Assembly (NCBI GenBank): GCA_950054485.1
Contig: CATLPD010000002.1
Span: 312,644-376,643 of the forward strand
Direction: 5' to 3'
Origin: an uncultured Alphaproteobacteria bacterium
GTDB lineage: Bacteria > Pseudomonadota > Alphaproteobacteria > Micavibrionales > CSBR16-224
Length of the DNA stretch: 64,000 nt
The first letter of the stretch is position 1. The number at the start of each line of letters is the position of its first letter. Of the stretch, positions 24,710-33,359 are shown piece by piece. The translations under genes and the position numbers were made by a program. A model generated the notes under the pieces. It was not told where the DNA came from and ran no database searches. It was given only the letters and a program-made list of their open reading frames with translations.

Positions 24710-27163
24710 ATGAGAAAGTTTTTTATCGCCTGTTTATCAATCGGTTTTGTCGGCGCAATCGTCGGACTTGGCCTTTTGGTCTGGGTTTTGTTTTATTTTG
24801 GTGATGACCTGCCGGATTACACTAAGCTGAAAAACTATGAACCGCCGATTGTGACACGTGTCTATTCGGCAGGCGGTAACCTTATGGCTGAATTTGCCAC
24901 AGAAAAACGCGTTTTCGTTCCAATCGATACGATGCCTGAAAATGTCAAAAATGCCTTTCTATCAGCTGAAGACCAGCATTTTATGATTCACCCTGGTGTT
25001 GATTTCATGGGGGTCATGCGCGCAATTGTAACCAACATTAAGAACCGTGGTTCGGGCAGACGTCCCGAAGGTGCCTCAACCATTACGCAGCAGGTTGCAA
25101 AAAACTTTCTGCTGACAAACGAGGTTTCATACGAGCGTAAAATCAAGGAAGCTATTCTGGCATTCCGTCTTGAAAAAGCATTTACCAAAGAAAAAATTCT
25201 CGAACTATATATGAATGAAATTTATCTTGGGCGCGGTGCATACGGTGTTGCAGCTGCTGCACTTGAATATTTCAACAAAACGCTGGACGAGCTGAGTATC
25301 GCAGAAATGGCGTATCTGGCAGCCTTGCCCAAAGCACCAAACAACTATCAGCCCCAATCCGATTATGATGCGGCGATTGAACGTCGCAATTGGGTTATCG
25401 GCCGCATGCTGGAAGATGACCATATTGATGAAGAACAGGCCGAAACGGCAAAAGAAGAGCCGATCAAAGTCCGTGACCGTGACCGCAGTCAGTTTATCTC
25501 CGCCCCCTATTTTTCCGAGCAGGTACGCCGTGAAGTACGAAAGCTTTATGGGGAAAACAGCCTGTACGAAGGCGGCCTGATTGTTCACGCCTCGGTTGAT
25601 GCAGATATGCAGAGGGTTGCAGAAAAGGCTCTGCGCGATGGTCTAGTTGCCTATGATATGCGCCACGGCTGGCATTCCGAGCCTTTGGCAAAGATCGAGG
25701 ACACAACAGACTGGCAACAAAAACTGCTGGCTGTTGAAGCCCCCGCAGGTATCAGCGGATGGGAAAAGGCTGTCGTGCTGGAAACAGGCAATACACAAGC
25801 CACCATAGGCCTTCCAAGCGGTGACAAGGCCGCTATTACCTACAATAAAATGAAATGGGCGGCAAAGCGCATCAGCGATTTCCGCACAGCAGGCGCCCCC
25901 TCGACCGTTGACGCCTTGTTAAAGGTCGGTGATGTCCATCTCGTTGAGAAAACTGATGAGACAGCAGATAACATGCCGGTATATTATTTGCGCCAGATTC
26001 CTGAAGTTCAGGGTGCCTTGATAGCACTTGACCCCAATACCGGTCGTGTACTGGCGATGGTTGGCGGTTTTTCTCAGGACCGTAGTGAATTTAACCGCGC
26101 AACTCAGGCAAAACGCCAGCCCGGATCGTCTTTTAAACCGATCATCTACACAGCTGCGCTGGAAAACGGGTTTACGCCTGCAACTTTGGTCTTGGACGCT
26201 CCCTTTGTTTATGATCAGGGGCCCGGCCTTCCGAAATGGCGCCCAAAAAACTATACAAATGAATTTTATGGTCCTACGCCTCTGCGTATCGGGATTGAAA
26301 AATCGCGTAACCTGATGACAGTCCGCCTTGCGAATTATATTGGCATGGACAAAGTTGTTGAAATGGCCGATCGGCTGAATGTTGATAACGATCTTCGCCC
26401 AATGCTTGCAATGTCTCTGGGCGCGGGTGAAACGACTCTGCTGCGCATGGCATCTGCATACGGCACGATTGGAAACGGTGGTAAAAAGATTATCCCGACC
26501 TTTATCGACCGTATTCAGGATCGTGACGGGCACACAATTTTCAAACATGATAATCGTGGTTGCGCCAGTTGTGGTCCGTTAATGTCTTGGGCCGATCAGC
26601 CGACACCGAACGTGCCCGATGTTCGAGAACAAATCATTGATCCGCGCCACGCATATCAGATGACATCGATCATGGAGGGTGTGGTCCAGCGCGGTACGGG
26701 TGCAAGCTTACGTTCAATCGGACACCCGATTGCCGGCAAAACAGGTACAACAAACGAATCTAAGGATACTTGGTTTATCGGCTTTACCCCTAACCTTGTG
26801 GTCGGCGCCTATGTCGGTTTCGACAAGCCGCGCCCAATGGGAAGTAAGGAAACAGGATCTCGCGTTTCAGCCCCGATCGTTAAAGATTTTCTTGAAACAG
26901 TTCTGAAAGACGTTGATGCCGTTCCTTTTAAGGTGCCTGACGGTATACGCCGCGTACAGATTAATTCAGAGACCGGCACACGTGCAATGCCGGGTGATGA
27001 CAAGATCATTTGGGAAAACTTTATTGCAGGTACAGAACCGACGACACGCCCGATGATCTATGATGGCGGCGCAATGCGTACATATATAGAACCGGACAGC
27101 ACCCCTGCCGCCAAAGCAACAGGTACCCAGAGCGTGACTGTTGGTACAGGTGGTATTTACTGA
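24710..27163 (+). CDS. mrcA: Penicillin-binding protein 1A
   Basis: Bifunctional peptidoglycan synthase, 817 aa. GAGAG precedes the ATG. The N-terminal anchor is at residues 1-28. The GT51 glycosyltransferase has FLSAEDQHFMIHPGVD and GASTITQQVAKNF. An OB-like region precedes the transpeptidase, which has SSFK (nucleophile Ser), the SRN triad in KSRNLMTVRLA, and KTGTT. A CASC cysteine pair (residues about 618-621), just before the KTG motif, resembles one found in other alphaproteobacterial PBP1A. It follows mlaF by 12 bases and converges on trpF with a 4-base gap and no obvious terminator. Confidence 0.96.
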   Translation: MRKFFIACLSIGFVGAIVGLGLLVWVLFYFGDDLPDYTKLKNYEPPIVTRVYSAGGNLMAEFATEKRVFVPIDTMPENVKNAFLSAEDQHFMIHPGVDFMGVMRAIVTNIKNRGSGRRPEGASTITQQVAKNFLLTNEVSYERKIKEAILAFRLEKAFTKEKILELYMNEIYLGRGAYGVAAAALEYFNKTLDELSIAEMAYLAALPKAPNNYQPQSDYDAAIERRNWVIGRMLEDDHIDEEQAETAKEEPIKVRDRDRSQFISAPYFSEQVRREVRKLYGENSLYEGGLIVHASVDADMQRVAEKALRDGLVAYDMRHGWHSEPLAKIEDTTDWQQKLLAVEAPAGISGWEKAVVLETGNTQATIGLPSGDKAAITYNKMKWAAKRISDFRTAGAPSTVDALLKVGDVHLVEKTDETADNMPVYYLRQIPEVQGALIALDPNTGRVLAMVGGFSQDRSEFNRATQAKRQPGSSFKPIIYTAALENGFTPATLVLDAPFVYDQGPGLPKWRPKNYTNEFYGPTPLRIGIEKSRNLMTVRLANYIGMDKVVEMADRLNVDNDLRPMLAMSLGAGETTLLRMASAYGTIGNGGKKIIPTFIDRIQDRDGHTIFKHDNRGCASCGPLMSWADQPTPNVPDVREQIIDPRHAYQMTSIMEGVVQRGTGASLRSIGHPIAGKTGTTNESKDTWFIGFTPNLVVGAYVGFDKPRPMGSKETGSRVSAPIVKDFLETVLKDVDAVPFKVPDGIRRVQINSETGTRAMPGDDKIIWENFIAGTEPTTRPMIYDGGAMRTYIEPDSTPAAKATGTQSVTVGTGGIY

Positions 27164-27167
27164 TCGC

Positions 27168-27818
27168 TCAGCAGCGCGCGACTTGTTTTAAAAAGTTTTG
27201 GATTAACTCAATTGATTTCTGACCGGGGGCGGTTTCAACGCCGCTGGAAACATCGACAACAGGTGCATTCGTGATTTCGATGGCCTCTGTCACATTCTCC
27301 GGGTTCAGCCCACCTGACAGCATCCAAGGGCCGGGAATTGCCAGCTCGGCCAGCAAATGCCAATCAAAAGATATGCCGTTTCCACCCGGCAGCATCGTTG
27401 TCACATTTTTCGGCGGCTTCGCATCCAGCAAAATGATATCTGCACGATGGCGGTACTTCAGTATATCGGCTAAATCGTCCTCGCTGCCGATTTTAACAGC
27501 CTTTATCACCGGTAACGGGTAATAGGCTTTGATCTCGCCTACGCGGTCAGGACTTTCATTGCCGTGCAATTGAATCATATCCAGCGGCACTTGTCCCAAG
27601 ACTTGTTCCAGCCATGCATCATCTGGATCAACAAATAAACCGACAGCTTTAACACCTGTTGGCAAGCGCTTGACAAATTCCGTTGCCAACTCGGGGCTAA
27701 TTGAACGCGGGGACCCACTGTAAAAAACAAAGCCGAGCATGTCAGCGCCAGCATCAACCGCAGCCTGAACCGTTTCAAGTGTATTTAGTCCGCATATTTT
27801 GACACCCCGATCTGACAT
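27168..27818 (-). CDS. trpF: Phosphoribosylanthranilate isomerase
   Basis: Third step of tryptophan synthesis from anthranilate. 216 aa; catalytic Cys in VKICGLNT at the N terminus and Asp in VDVSSGVET at the C terminus, with the phosphate site LSGGLNPENV. Its ATG overlaps the pyrF stop by one base (TGATG), showing translational coupling. trpB and trpA, which often follow in alphaproteobacteria, are not here; the next gene is the convergent PBP1A. Confidence 0.96.
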   Translation of the reverse strand: MSDRGVKICGLNTLETVQAAVDAGADMLGFVFYSGSPRSISPELATEFVKRLPTGVKAVGLFVDPDDAWLEQVLGQVPLDMIQLHGNESPDRVGEIKAYYPLPVIKAVKIGSEDDLADILKYRHRADIILLDAKPPKNVTTMLPGGNGISFDWHLLAELAIPGPWMLSGGLNPENVTEAIEITNAPVVDVSSGVETAPGQKSIELIQNFLKQVARC

Positions 27819-28534
27819 CAGGCGACCTTGGTTTCTTTTTCTAGAATATCATGTGCAATTTTTTTAGCGACTAAAGCGGGCTGATCGCTCTGGGTTACAG
27901 CACGCCCAATCACAAGATAACTCGCACCATTTTCCAAGGCTTTTATCGGCGTCATGATACGTTTTTGATCATCGGTATTATCGGCATGAAGTCTTATGCC
28001 GGGCACAATCAAATCTAAATGCGAATCAAGTTTTTGGTTCAAGACTTTCAATTCATGCGGTGAGCATACAAGACCATGAACCCCTGCTTTTTCTGCAATC
28101 GCGGCATAATCGAGAACGGTTTGCTGGACCGTTTTTCCGGATATTGTTTTTATATCAGCGTCATCCAAGCTGGTCAGAACAGTGACTGCCAGTATTTTTG
28201 TTTTTGTATTTTCAACAGCTTTCACAGCAGCTTTCAACATCTCTGTTCCACCTGCGGCATGTACCGTCACAAAGTCAGGTTTCAGATCAAGCGTATTTTG
28301 AACCGATTTAAAAACCGTATTCGGAATATCATGAAACTTAAGGTCCAGAAAAAACTTTGTGTCATGATCAGCAGCTTTTAAAACCGAACGCACGCCATCA
28401 CTTCCAAAACGCATAAAAAACTCAAGCCCCAGCTTGATACCCTTAAAATAGGGCGACACATCTGCAGCAAGTTTTTGTGCTGTTTTCAGATCAGATGTGT
28501 CAATCGCAAGAAATATCGGCGCCCTGTTGGTCAT
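27818..28534 (-). CDS. pyrF: Orotidine 5'-phosphate decarboxylase
   Basis: Last step of UMP synthesis. 238 aa from ATG 28534; a GTG one codon earlier is possible. The catalytic motif is FFLDLKFHDIPNTV (Asp-x-Lys-x-x-x-Asp), and the phosphate site is YLVIGRAVTQSDQP. The ATG overlaps the stop of the upstream unknown gene (TGATG) and the stop overlaps trpF, so the three genes form a tight operon. Confidence 0.96.
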   Translation of the reverse strand: MTNRAPIFLAIDTSDLKTAQKLAADVSPYFKGIKLGLEFFMRFGSDGVRSVLKAADHDTKFFLDLKFHDIPNTVFKSVQNTLDLKPDFVTVHAAGGTEMLKAAVKAVENTKTKILAVTVLTSLDDADIKTISGKTVQQTVLDYAAIAEKAGVHGLVCSPHELKVLNQKLDSHLDLIVPGIRLHADNTDDQKRIMTPIKALENGASYLVIGRAVTQSDQPALVAKKIAHDILEKETKVA

Positions 28535-29751
28535 CACATCACTTCGCTTGTCAGTTTTGTATCAAGTTTGCCTTTGGTATATTTCGAGATGTCAGTCGAA
28601 AGCAAAGGCTCGTCCCAACTGCTTCTAAGTCGGTATACATCCAGATAACACAGCCCCTGCCCCCAGGCATCAGTCAAAATCGTTTTAACATCATTCAATC
28701 CAGAATCCGGCTCCAAAATGATAGTGTGAGGAACGGCGCCTACAATAATAGATTGTAAAGCCGCGGATATCATAACCTGCTGGGATGTTTGAATCCCGCC
28801 GAGCCCCTTATACAGATCATCTGCGCAAATGGAAACCGAAAGCCCCGACAAGGCTTGTTTTTTTGATTTAATATCAAGCTGATAAAAGCTATTTTTAAAC
28901 CTGTTTTTTAAATCTGAATTCAGGCTTGTTTCCGAGAAAACATGAGACTGAAGTGGGCTTGCTTGACGTCCAATAGCGACATCAATAATCTTTTTTATTC
29001 TTTTGTCAGGAAAATCGGCATTCTCAGCATCTATAAAAGCAGCTTGGGCTTGTATGATACCTAACAAAGCCATTGCACTATTCAAAGCATCGCCATCCCT
29101 TGCAAGATCGCACCCCAGAAGCGCAAGTGCATCGAAAATGCCTTTTACGATAATTTCCTGCCCCTTGGTTTCTTTGATTTTTTCAAAAAGCATCTCGAAA
29201 TAAATTTCACCATCTTGGGATATATAGTCGCTGAGGACTAAATCAGAAGTGTCATGATCGTTCAGGAAATACTTTTGGGTGATCAGATTGATACGCATAC
29301 CCTGCCAGATATAATGCACCAACTGCGCCCATATTTTGGCAGCACGAATGTCATGAACCGATCCGTTTTCCTTGCGGTATGATCCACCGGTCAATGCAGC
29401 TTCGAAAAACTTATCAGGCGTAAAAATCTGATAAACAAGGTCATTCCCCGTATCAGTCTCTAACATTTTTTCAATCTGATCAAACCCCGGGACAGCTTCA
29501 AAGCCCCATTCCGAATATTGCAGGGCCATCTTAATCAGCCCTTCCGGCACGCCGGATTCGACAGCTGTTTCAATGGCGCATCCAATATCGCCGTTATTTT
29601 CCATGGCCTCAAAAATATTATCCAAGAAATGTTTGAAATAGCTAATGCCGGCAGATAGGGCGTGATGACGATTTGCCTCGAAATAAAGGCGGTTCAAAAC
29701 AGCCTCGATCCCCTGATCTTCAACAGATAAAATATGTGTGTTGGCAGCCAA
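28534..29751 (-). CDS. Unknown protein at the head of the pyrF-trpF operon
   Basis: 405 aa if it starts at the TTG at 29751, which has GGGG seven bases upstream; no ATG occurs in frame near the start. It is soluble, helical in the first two thirds (HHALSAGISYFKHFLDNIFEAM), and has a C-terminal segment (SQQVMISAALQSIIVGAVPHTIILEP, split by Gly) of alternating hydrophobicity. No motif known to me. The one-base overlap with pyrF is strong evidence that it is a real, cotranslated gene. A link to nucleotide or tryptophan metabolism is not shown by the sequence. Confidence 0.72.
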   Translation of the reverse strand: MAANTHILSVEDQGIEAVLNRLYFEANRHHALSAGISYFKHFLDNIFEAMENNGDIGCAIETAVESGVPEGLIKMALQYSEWGFEAVPGFDQIEKMLETDTGNDLVYQIFTPDKFFEAALTGGSYRKENGSVHDIRAAKIWAQLVHYIWQGMRINLITQKYFLNDHDTSDLVLSDYISQDGEIYFEMLFEKIKETKGQEIIVKGIFDALALLGCDLARDGDALNSAMALLGIIQAQAAFIDAENADFPDKRIKKIIDVAIGRQASPLQSHVFSETSLNSDLKNRFKNSFYQLDIKSKKQALSGLSVSICADDLYKGLGGIQTSQQVMISAALQSIIVGAVPHTIILEPDSGLNDVKTILTDAWGQGLCYLDVYRLRSSWDEPLLSTDISKYTKGKLDTKLTSEVM

Positions 29752-29826
29752 CAGAAAACCCCAAAAAATTGCTTTGATATCTTATTATTACTATCTTTTT
29801 TCAGGATAAAAAGCAATTGATAAACC

Positions 29827-29855
29827 TTGGCATTAATAGTGATTTGAATTATAGT
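29827..29855 (+). promoter_or_regulatory. Promoter of the NDUFA12-like/mlaD/DUF2155 operon
   Basis: TTGGCA (29827-29832), 17-base spacer, TATAGT (29850-29855). Predicted start near 29862; the leader carries AAGGA before ATG 29887. Confidence 0.65.
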
Positions 29856-29886
29856 CTTGCAAAAGGCACAAACCCAAGGATGCGGC

Positions 29887-30288
29887 ATGCTTGACAAGAT
29901 AAAATCTTTTTTCGGCGTACTATCGACATTGCAAATCAATATGGTGACTTTGTTTCGCGGCAAAAAAATCGGCGAAGATATGTACGGAAACATTTATTAC
30001 ACGGGTAAACCAAGACCCTATAGCAAGCGCGAACGCCGCTGGGTAATCTATAACGGTATTGCAGAGGCCAGCAAGGTCCCGCCTGAATGGCATGGCTGGC
30101 TGCATCACCAGACAGATATTTTCCCGAATAAAGATCAGGACAGCGAATATCGTCAAAAATGGCAAAAGCCGCACATGCCGAATCTGACCGGAACTGATAA
30201 AGCCTATGTGCCTGCAGGACATGCTTCGCGTCATCAGGAGCGCGCAAAAGCGACCGGTGATTATCAGGCATGGACACCACCCGAATAA
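29887..30288 (+). CDS. NDUFA12-like NADH:ubiquinone oxidoreductase subunit
   Basis: 133 aa; the ATG at 29887 has CAAGGA eight bases upstream, and an earlier frame start at 29857 lies upstream of the predicted transcription start. Blocks VGEDMYGNIYY-type (here IGEDMYGNIYYTG), RRWVIYNG and PPEWHGWLHH are those of the NDUFA12/B17.2 family. The family is an accessory subunit of mitochondrial complex I whose bacterial relatives are found mainly in alphaproteobacteria. Followed by mlaD and a DUF2155 gene in the order seen across the class. Confidence 0.93.
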   Translation: MLDKIKSFFGVLSTLQINMVTLFRGKKIGEDMYGNIYYTGKPRPYSKRERRWVIYNGIAEASKVPPEWHGWLHHQTDIFPNKDQDSEYRQKWQKPHMPNLTGTDKAYVPAGHASRHQERAKATGDYQAWTPPE

Positions 30289-30337
30289 ACATATAAAAAC
30301 AAAGTAATCCATAACTGATTCGCATAAGGAATTGAAA

Positions 30338-30847
30338 ATGCAAAGAAATGCCGTAGAGACACTTTTAGGCGCCGTCGTTATTGTTGTGGCCGTCGCCTTT
30401 GTATTGTTCTTTCAGGAAGTTGGCCAAGTCGGTCCGACAGAGGGATACGAGCTGAAGGCAAAATTCTCCAAGATTGACGGTCTTAACCGTGGTTCGCCTG
30501 TGCGCATCAGCGGCGTCCAAGTTGGAAAAGTAACGGATTTCGAACTGGACCCTGAAACTTATTCAGCAATTGTCAGCATGCAGATTCAGGACGGCATCAG
30601 CCTGCCCTATGATACAGCCGCCGTTGTCAGCAGCGAAAGCCTTTTGGGCGGAAAGTTTTTGTCGCTCGAGCCAGGCGCTGACGAAGAGATGATGCAGGAT
30701 GGTGATATCATTGAATTCACACAATCCACACCGGGTATTGAAGCTTTGTTGGGTCAAGCTATCTATAGTTTCTCGAAAGACAAAACTTCGAGTGAAGACG
30801 CGCCCGAAGACGTAAGTACACAAGAAGACACCGATACCGAGGAATAA
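30338..30847 (+). CDS. mlaD: MCE-domain lipid-transport protein
   Basis: 169 aa from ATG 30338 (AAGGA at nine bases). Residues 6-26 are a membrane anchor, then one MCE domain: YELKAKFSKIDGLNRGSPVRISGVQVGKV, and SSESLLGGKFLSLEPG. The C-terminal 35 residues are Ser/Glu/Asp-rich. It would form the periplasmic hexameric ring that works with MlaE and MlaF, encoded about 6 kb upstream. Short of the E. coli MlaD length only in its tail. Confidence 0.93.
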   Translation: MQRNAVETLLGAVVIVVAVAFVLFFQEVGQVGPTEGYELKAKFSKIDGLNRGSPVRISGVQVGKVTDFELDPETYSAIVSMQIQDGISLPYDTAAVVSSESLLGGKFLSLEPGADEEMMQDGDIIEFTQSTPGIEALLGQAIYSFSKDKTSSEDAPEDVSTQEDTDTEE

Positions 30848-30851
30848 AATT

Positions 30852-31328
30852 TTGCTGATCCGCTTTCTAAGCCTGCTGTTTTTCACATCGCTGATTTTTG
30901 TTCAGCCTGCAACCGCAGAGATGACAGACACCGATATCGCAGTCCTGAGAGGGCTGGATAAGGTTTCAGCACGTATTCAAACTTTTGAAACCAATATTGA
31001 TCAGACAGTTCGTTTTGGCAAAAACCTATATATCCGTGTTCGTGCCTGTCGTAAATCAGACCCGATTGATACACCTGAATCAGCTGCCTTCATGGAAGTC
31101 TGGCAAAAAGATCTGGATACTGAGGAATCACATTGGATTTTCAGCGGATGGATGTTTGCATCCAGCCCGGCTTTGTCTGCTATGGATCACCCTGTCTATG
31201 ACGTTTGGGTTATTGACTGTAGAAACTCAGTAACCGAGTCCAGCGAAGAAGCAAACGAAACCGACGAATCAAACGAAGAAGCATCTGAAACGCCCCCAGA
31301 AGAAGAACCTGAGATTCTGGAAGATTGA
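30852..31328 (+). CDS. DUF2155 periplasmic protein, 3' end antisense to aat
   Basis: 158 aa. TTG start with GAGGAA inside the end of mlaD. A signal peptide covers residues 1-22 (cleavage near ATAEM). The DUF2155 domain runs from LRGLDKVSARIQTFE to HPVYDVWVIDC. Two cysteines (RACRKS and VIDCRN) may form a disulfide. The domain normally ends near VIDC, but here a Glu-rich tail of about 33 residues continues, overlapping aat on the other strand by 133 bases. Function of the family is not established; its position with NDUFA12-like and aat genes is conserved. Confidence 0.88.
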   Translation: MLIRFLSLLFFTSLIFVQPATAEMTDTDIAVLRGLDKVSARIQTFETNIDQTVRFGKNLYIRVRACRKSDPIDTPESAAFMEVWQKDLDTEESHWIFSGWMFASSPALSAMDHPVYDVWVIDCRNSVTESSEEANETDESNEEASETPPEEEPEILED

Positions 31329-31930
31329 TCCGGCACAAAATTCACATCCAGTTTTAATGCATTTTCAAGTTTCGCCAAATATTCATCACGCGGCAATTCG
31401 TAAACGCCAAATTGCTTTAAATGCTGATTGATAAACTGGGTATCAAAAATACTATATCCCTGCTGTTTTAAATGTGCACACATATGCACCAGACAGATTT
31501 TGCTGGCATCTGTCTTATCTGAAAACATACTTTCCCCAAAAAACGCTCCACCGATTGCAAGGCCGTAAAGCCCGCCAACAAGATTGCCATTATGCCAGGC
31601 CTCGACCGAATGGGCATGCCCGGCGCGATGAAGGGCAACAAAAACATCGCGGATTGCGCCATTGATCCAAGTATCCGTTCGTCCGGGGGCTGATTTTGAA
31701 CAGCCTTGCATCACGCCTGCAAAATCATAATTAAAACCGATATCATAAGGATTTTGCCTGACCGTTTTGCGTAGACGCCGCGGTACATGCAAATGTGATA
31801 TTGAAAGCTGCCCACGCATTTCCGGATCATACCAATATATATCTTCGGCCGTGGCGCTATCTGCCATGGGGAATAGACCGCGCGCATAGGCCATTAAAAC
31901 CAATTCCGGTGTCATTTGCTGAACTTCCAT
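31196..31930 (-). CDS. aat: Leucyl/phenylalanyl-tRNA--protein transferase
   Basis: Adds Leu or Phe to proteins with basic N termini, creating N-degrons for ClpS/ClpAP. 244 aa. Family blocks: LVLMAYARGLFPMAD, WYDPEMRGQL, DTWINGAIRDVF, GHAHSVEAWHNGNLVGGLYGLAIGGAFFGESMF and FIDTQF-type (IFDTQFINQHLKQFG). After the conserved domain comes a Ser-rich stretch (SSSGGVSDASSFDSSVSFASS), then LQSITQTS at the end. The final 44 codons lie antisense to the DUF2155 gene. The start ATG 31930 lacks a clear ribosome-binding site; ATG 31915 has GGAAG upstream and is the alternative. Confidence 0.93.
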   Translation of the reverse strand: MEVQQMTPELVLMAYARGLFPMADSATAEDIYWYDPEMRGQLSISHLHVPRRLRKTVRQNPYDIGFNYDFAGVMQGCSKSAPGRTDTWINGAIRDVFVALHRAGHAHSVEAWHNGNLVGGLYGLAIGGAFFGESMFSDKTDASKICLVHMCAHLKQQGYSIFDTQFINQHLKQFGVYELPRDEYLAKLENALKLDVNFVPDQSSRISGSSSGGVSDASSFDSSVSFASSLDSVTEFLQSITQTS

Positions 31931-31975
31931 TCTTTAATCATTGCATGAAAACCTTAAATTTTCTATTTATTGAGG

Positions 31976-32575
31976 ATGAAAGAAAATCCAAAGATCATTA
32001 AAAAACAGGAAGTCTTCAACGGTTTTAACGCTATTGACGAATATGACTTTAGCCCGCCAAGCATGCGTGAAGACGTTGAATATACTGCGCCAATTAACCG
32101 CGAGGTTGTTAAAACCAAAGATGCTGTCGTCGTTTTAATCTATTGCAGGCAGGAAGACGCCTTCTTGTTTTGTGAGCAATTCAGAACAGGTGTTCATTTC
32201 AACCCTTATAATGATGATAACGGCTTTATTCTGGAATGTGTGGCCGGAATGGTCGAAGACGGACATACCCCTGAATACACAGCCATAAAAGAAACAGAAG
32301 AAGAAGCCGGTGTAAAACCACAGAATCTGGAGCTATTTTGCACAGCCTATCCCAGTTCGGGACGCATCACGGAAAAGGATTTCTTTTATTATACCGAGCT
32401 TGAGCAAGCGCCCGAAACAGGAATCTACGGCAATGCGGATGAAGGTGAAGAAATCAAAACGCATTTGATCCCCCGTCAAAAAACATACGACATGGTGGAG
32501 AATTTTGAATTCCTGCATATGCAGACTATACTTGCTATTAACTGGTTCAGATTAAACAAGGATGATCAATCATGA
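31976..32575 (+). CDS. NUDIX hydrolase, ADP-ribose pyrophosphatase-like
   Basis: 199 aa. The Nudix segment AGMVEDGHTPEYTAIKETEEEAGV aligns with NudF (the metal-binding ETEEE part is intact), but the usual outer Glu is His and the usual Arg is Lys. CAYPSSGRITEK-type downstream sequence (FCTAYPSSGRITEK) is typical of ADP-ribose or GDP-mannose pyrophosphatases. The start ATG 31976 has AGG immediately adjacent, too close for a normal ribosome-binding site. A weak TTGCAT/TATTTA pair at 31941-31969 could make it leaderless. It overlaps sseA by four bases (ATGA). Confidence 0.85.
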   Translation: MKENPKIIKKQEVFNGFNAIDEYDFSPPSMREDVEYTAPINREVVKTKDAVVVLIYCRQEDAFLFCEQFRTGVHFNPYNDDNGFILECVAGMVEDGHTPEYTAIKETEEEAGVKPQNLELFCTAYPSSGRITEKDFFYYTELEQAPETGIYGNADEGEEIKTHLIPRQKTYDMVENFEFLHMQTILAINWFRLNKDDQS

Positions 32576-33354
32576 GCGCACTGATTTCAACAGATGAATT
32601 AAAAGATATAATCGGCAATCCGGATGTAAAGCTTTTTGATGCCACCTACCCGCGGCAAATGGCCGAACCAATCCGCATACCCGGTGCGCAGGTTTTCGAC
32701 ATTGATGATATTGCCGATCCTGACGCTGATTTTAAACATACCCTGCCCACGCCCGACTTGTTTCAGGAAAAGATGCGTGACCTTGGCCTGAACGCCGGGG
32801 ATACGGTGGTCGTCTATGATCAAAAAGGCATGTTCATGGCAGCTGCCCGTGCATGGTGGATGCTGCGCGTATTCGGACATGATAATGTTCGCGTTTTGAA
32901 CGGCGGCTTCCCGCAATGGCTGGCGCACGGAAATGAAATCGAGCAGATGGTTGAAACACACCCTGCCAAAGGTGACTTTGTGGCTGAATTTAAAGCTGAT
33001 TTAGTCAAGACACTGCCGGATATGATGCAAAATCTTGAAGATGCAAACTTTACAGTAATAGATGCACGATCTGCAGATCGTTTTGAAAGCGACGGACATA
33101 TTCCCAATAGCCATAGCCTGTTTTTCGGCGGTTTTATAAATCACGATAACGGCAAAATAGTTGATAAAGACAAAATGCAGGATTACTGGCAGTCAGCTAA
33201 TATCAATGATAAAAATCTTGTCGCCAGTTGCGGCAGCGGTGTGACGGCCTGTGTCGATGCACTAGCCCTTTATGAATTGGGATATAAAGATGTTGCCGTC
33301 TATGACGGGTCATGGACAGAATGGTCCAGCCGAAGCGATACACCAAAGGCCTAA
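32572..33354 (+). CDS. sseA: 3-mercaptopyruvate/thiosulfate sulfurtransferase
   Basis: 260 aa, two rhodanese domains. The C-terminal active-site loop is CGSGVTAC, the CG[S/T]GVT form typical of mercaptopyruvate sulfurtransferases, with Cys as sulfur carrier. The N-terminal domain has LFDATYPR and [19 protein letters not shown]. Starts inside the nudix stop and ends 5 bases before cobT, so the three are probably one operon. The protein is a little shorter than E. coli SseA (281 aa). Confidence 0.94.
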   Translation: MSALISTDELKDIIGNPDVKLFDATYPRQMAEPIRIPGAQVFDIDDIADPDADFKHTLPTPDLFQEKMRDLGLNAGDTVVVYDQKGMFMAAARAWWMLRVFGHDNVRVLNGGFPQWLAHGNEIEQMVETHPAKGDFVAEFKADLVKTLPDMMQNLEDANFTVIDARSADRFESDGHIPNSHSLFFGGFINHDNGKIVDKDKMQDYWQSANINDKNLVASCGSGVTACVDALALYELGYKDVAVYDGSWTEWSSRSDTPKA

Positions 33355-33359
33355 TCCCG

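Noticed and set aside
31941-31969. Leaderless promoter for the nudix gene
   Set aside because: TTGCAT and spacing fit, but TATTTA is a poor -10; kept only as a remark.
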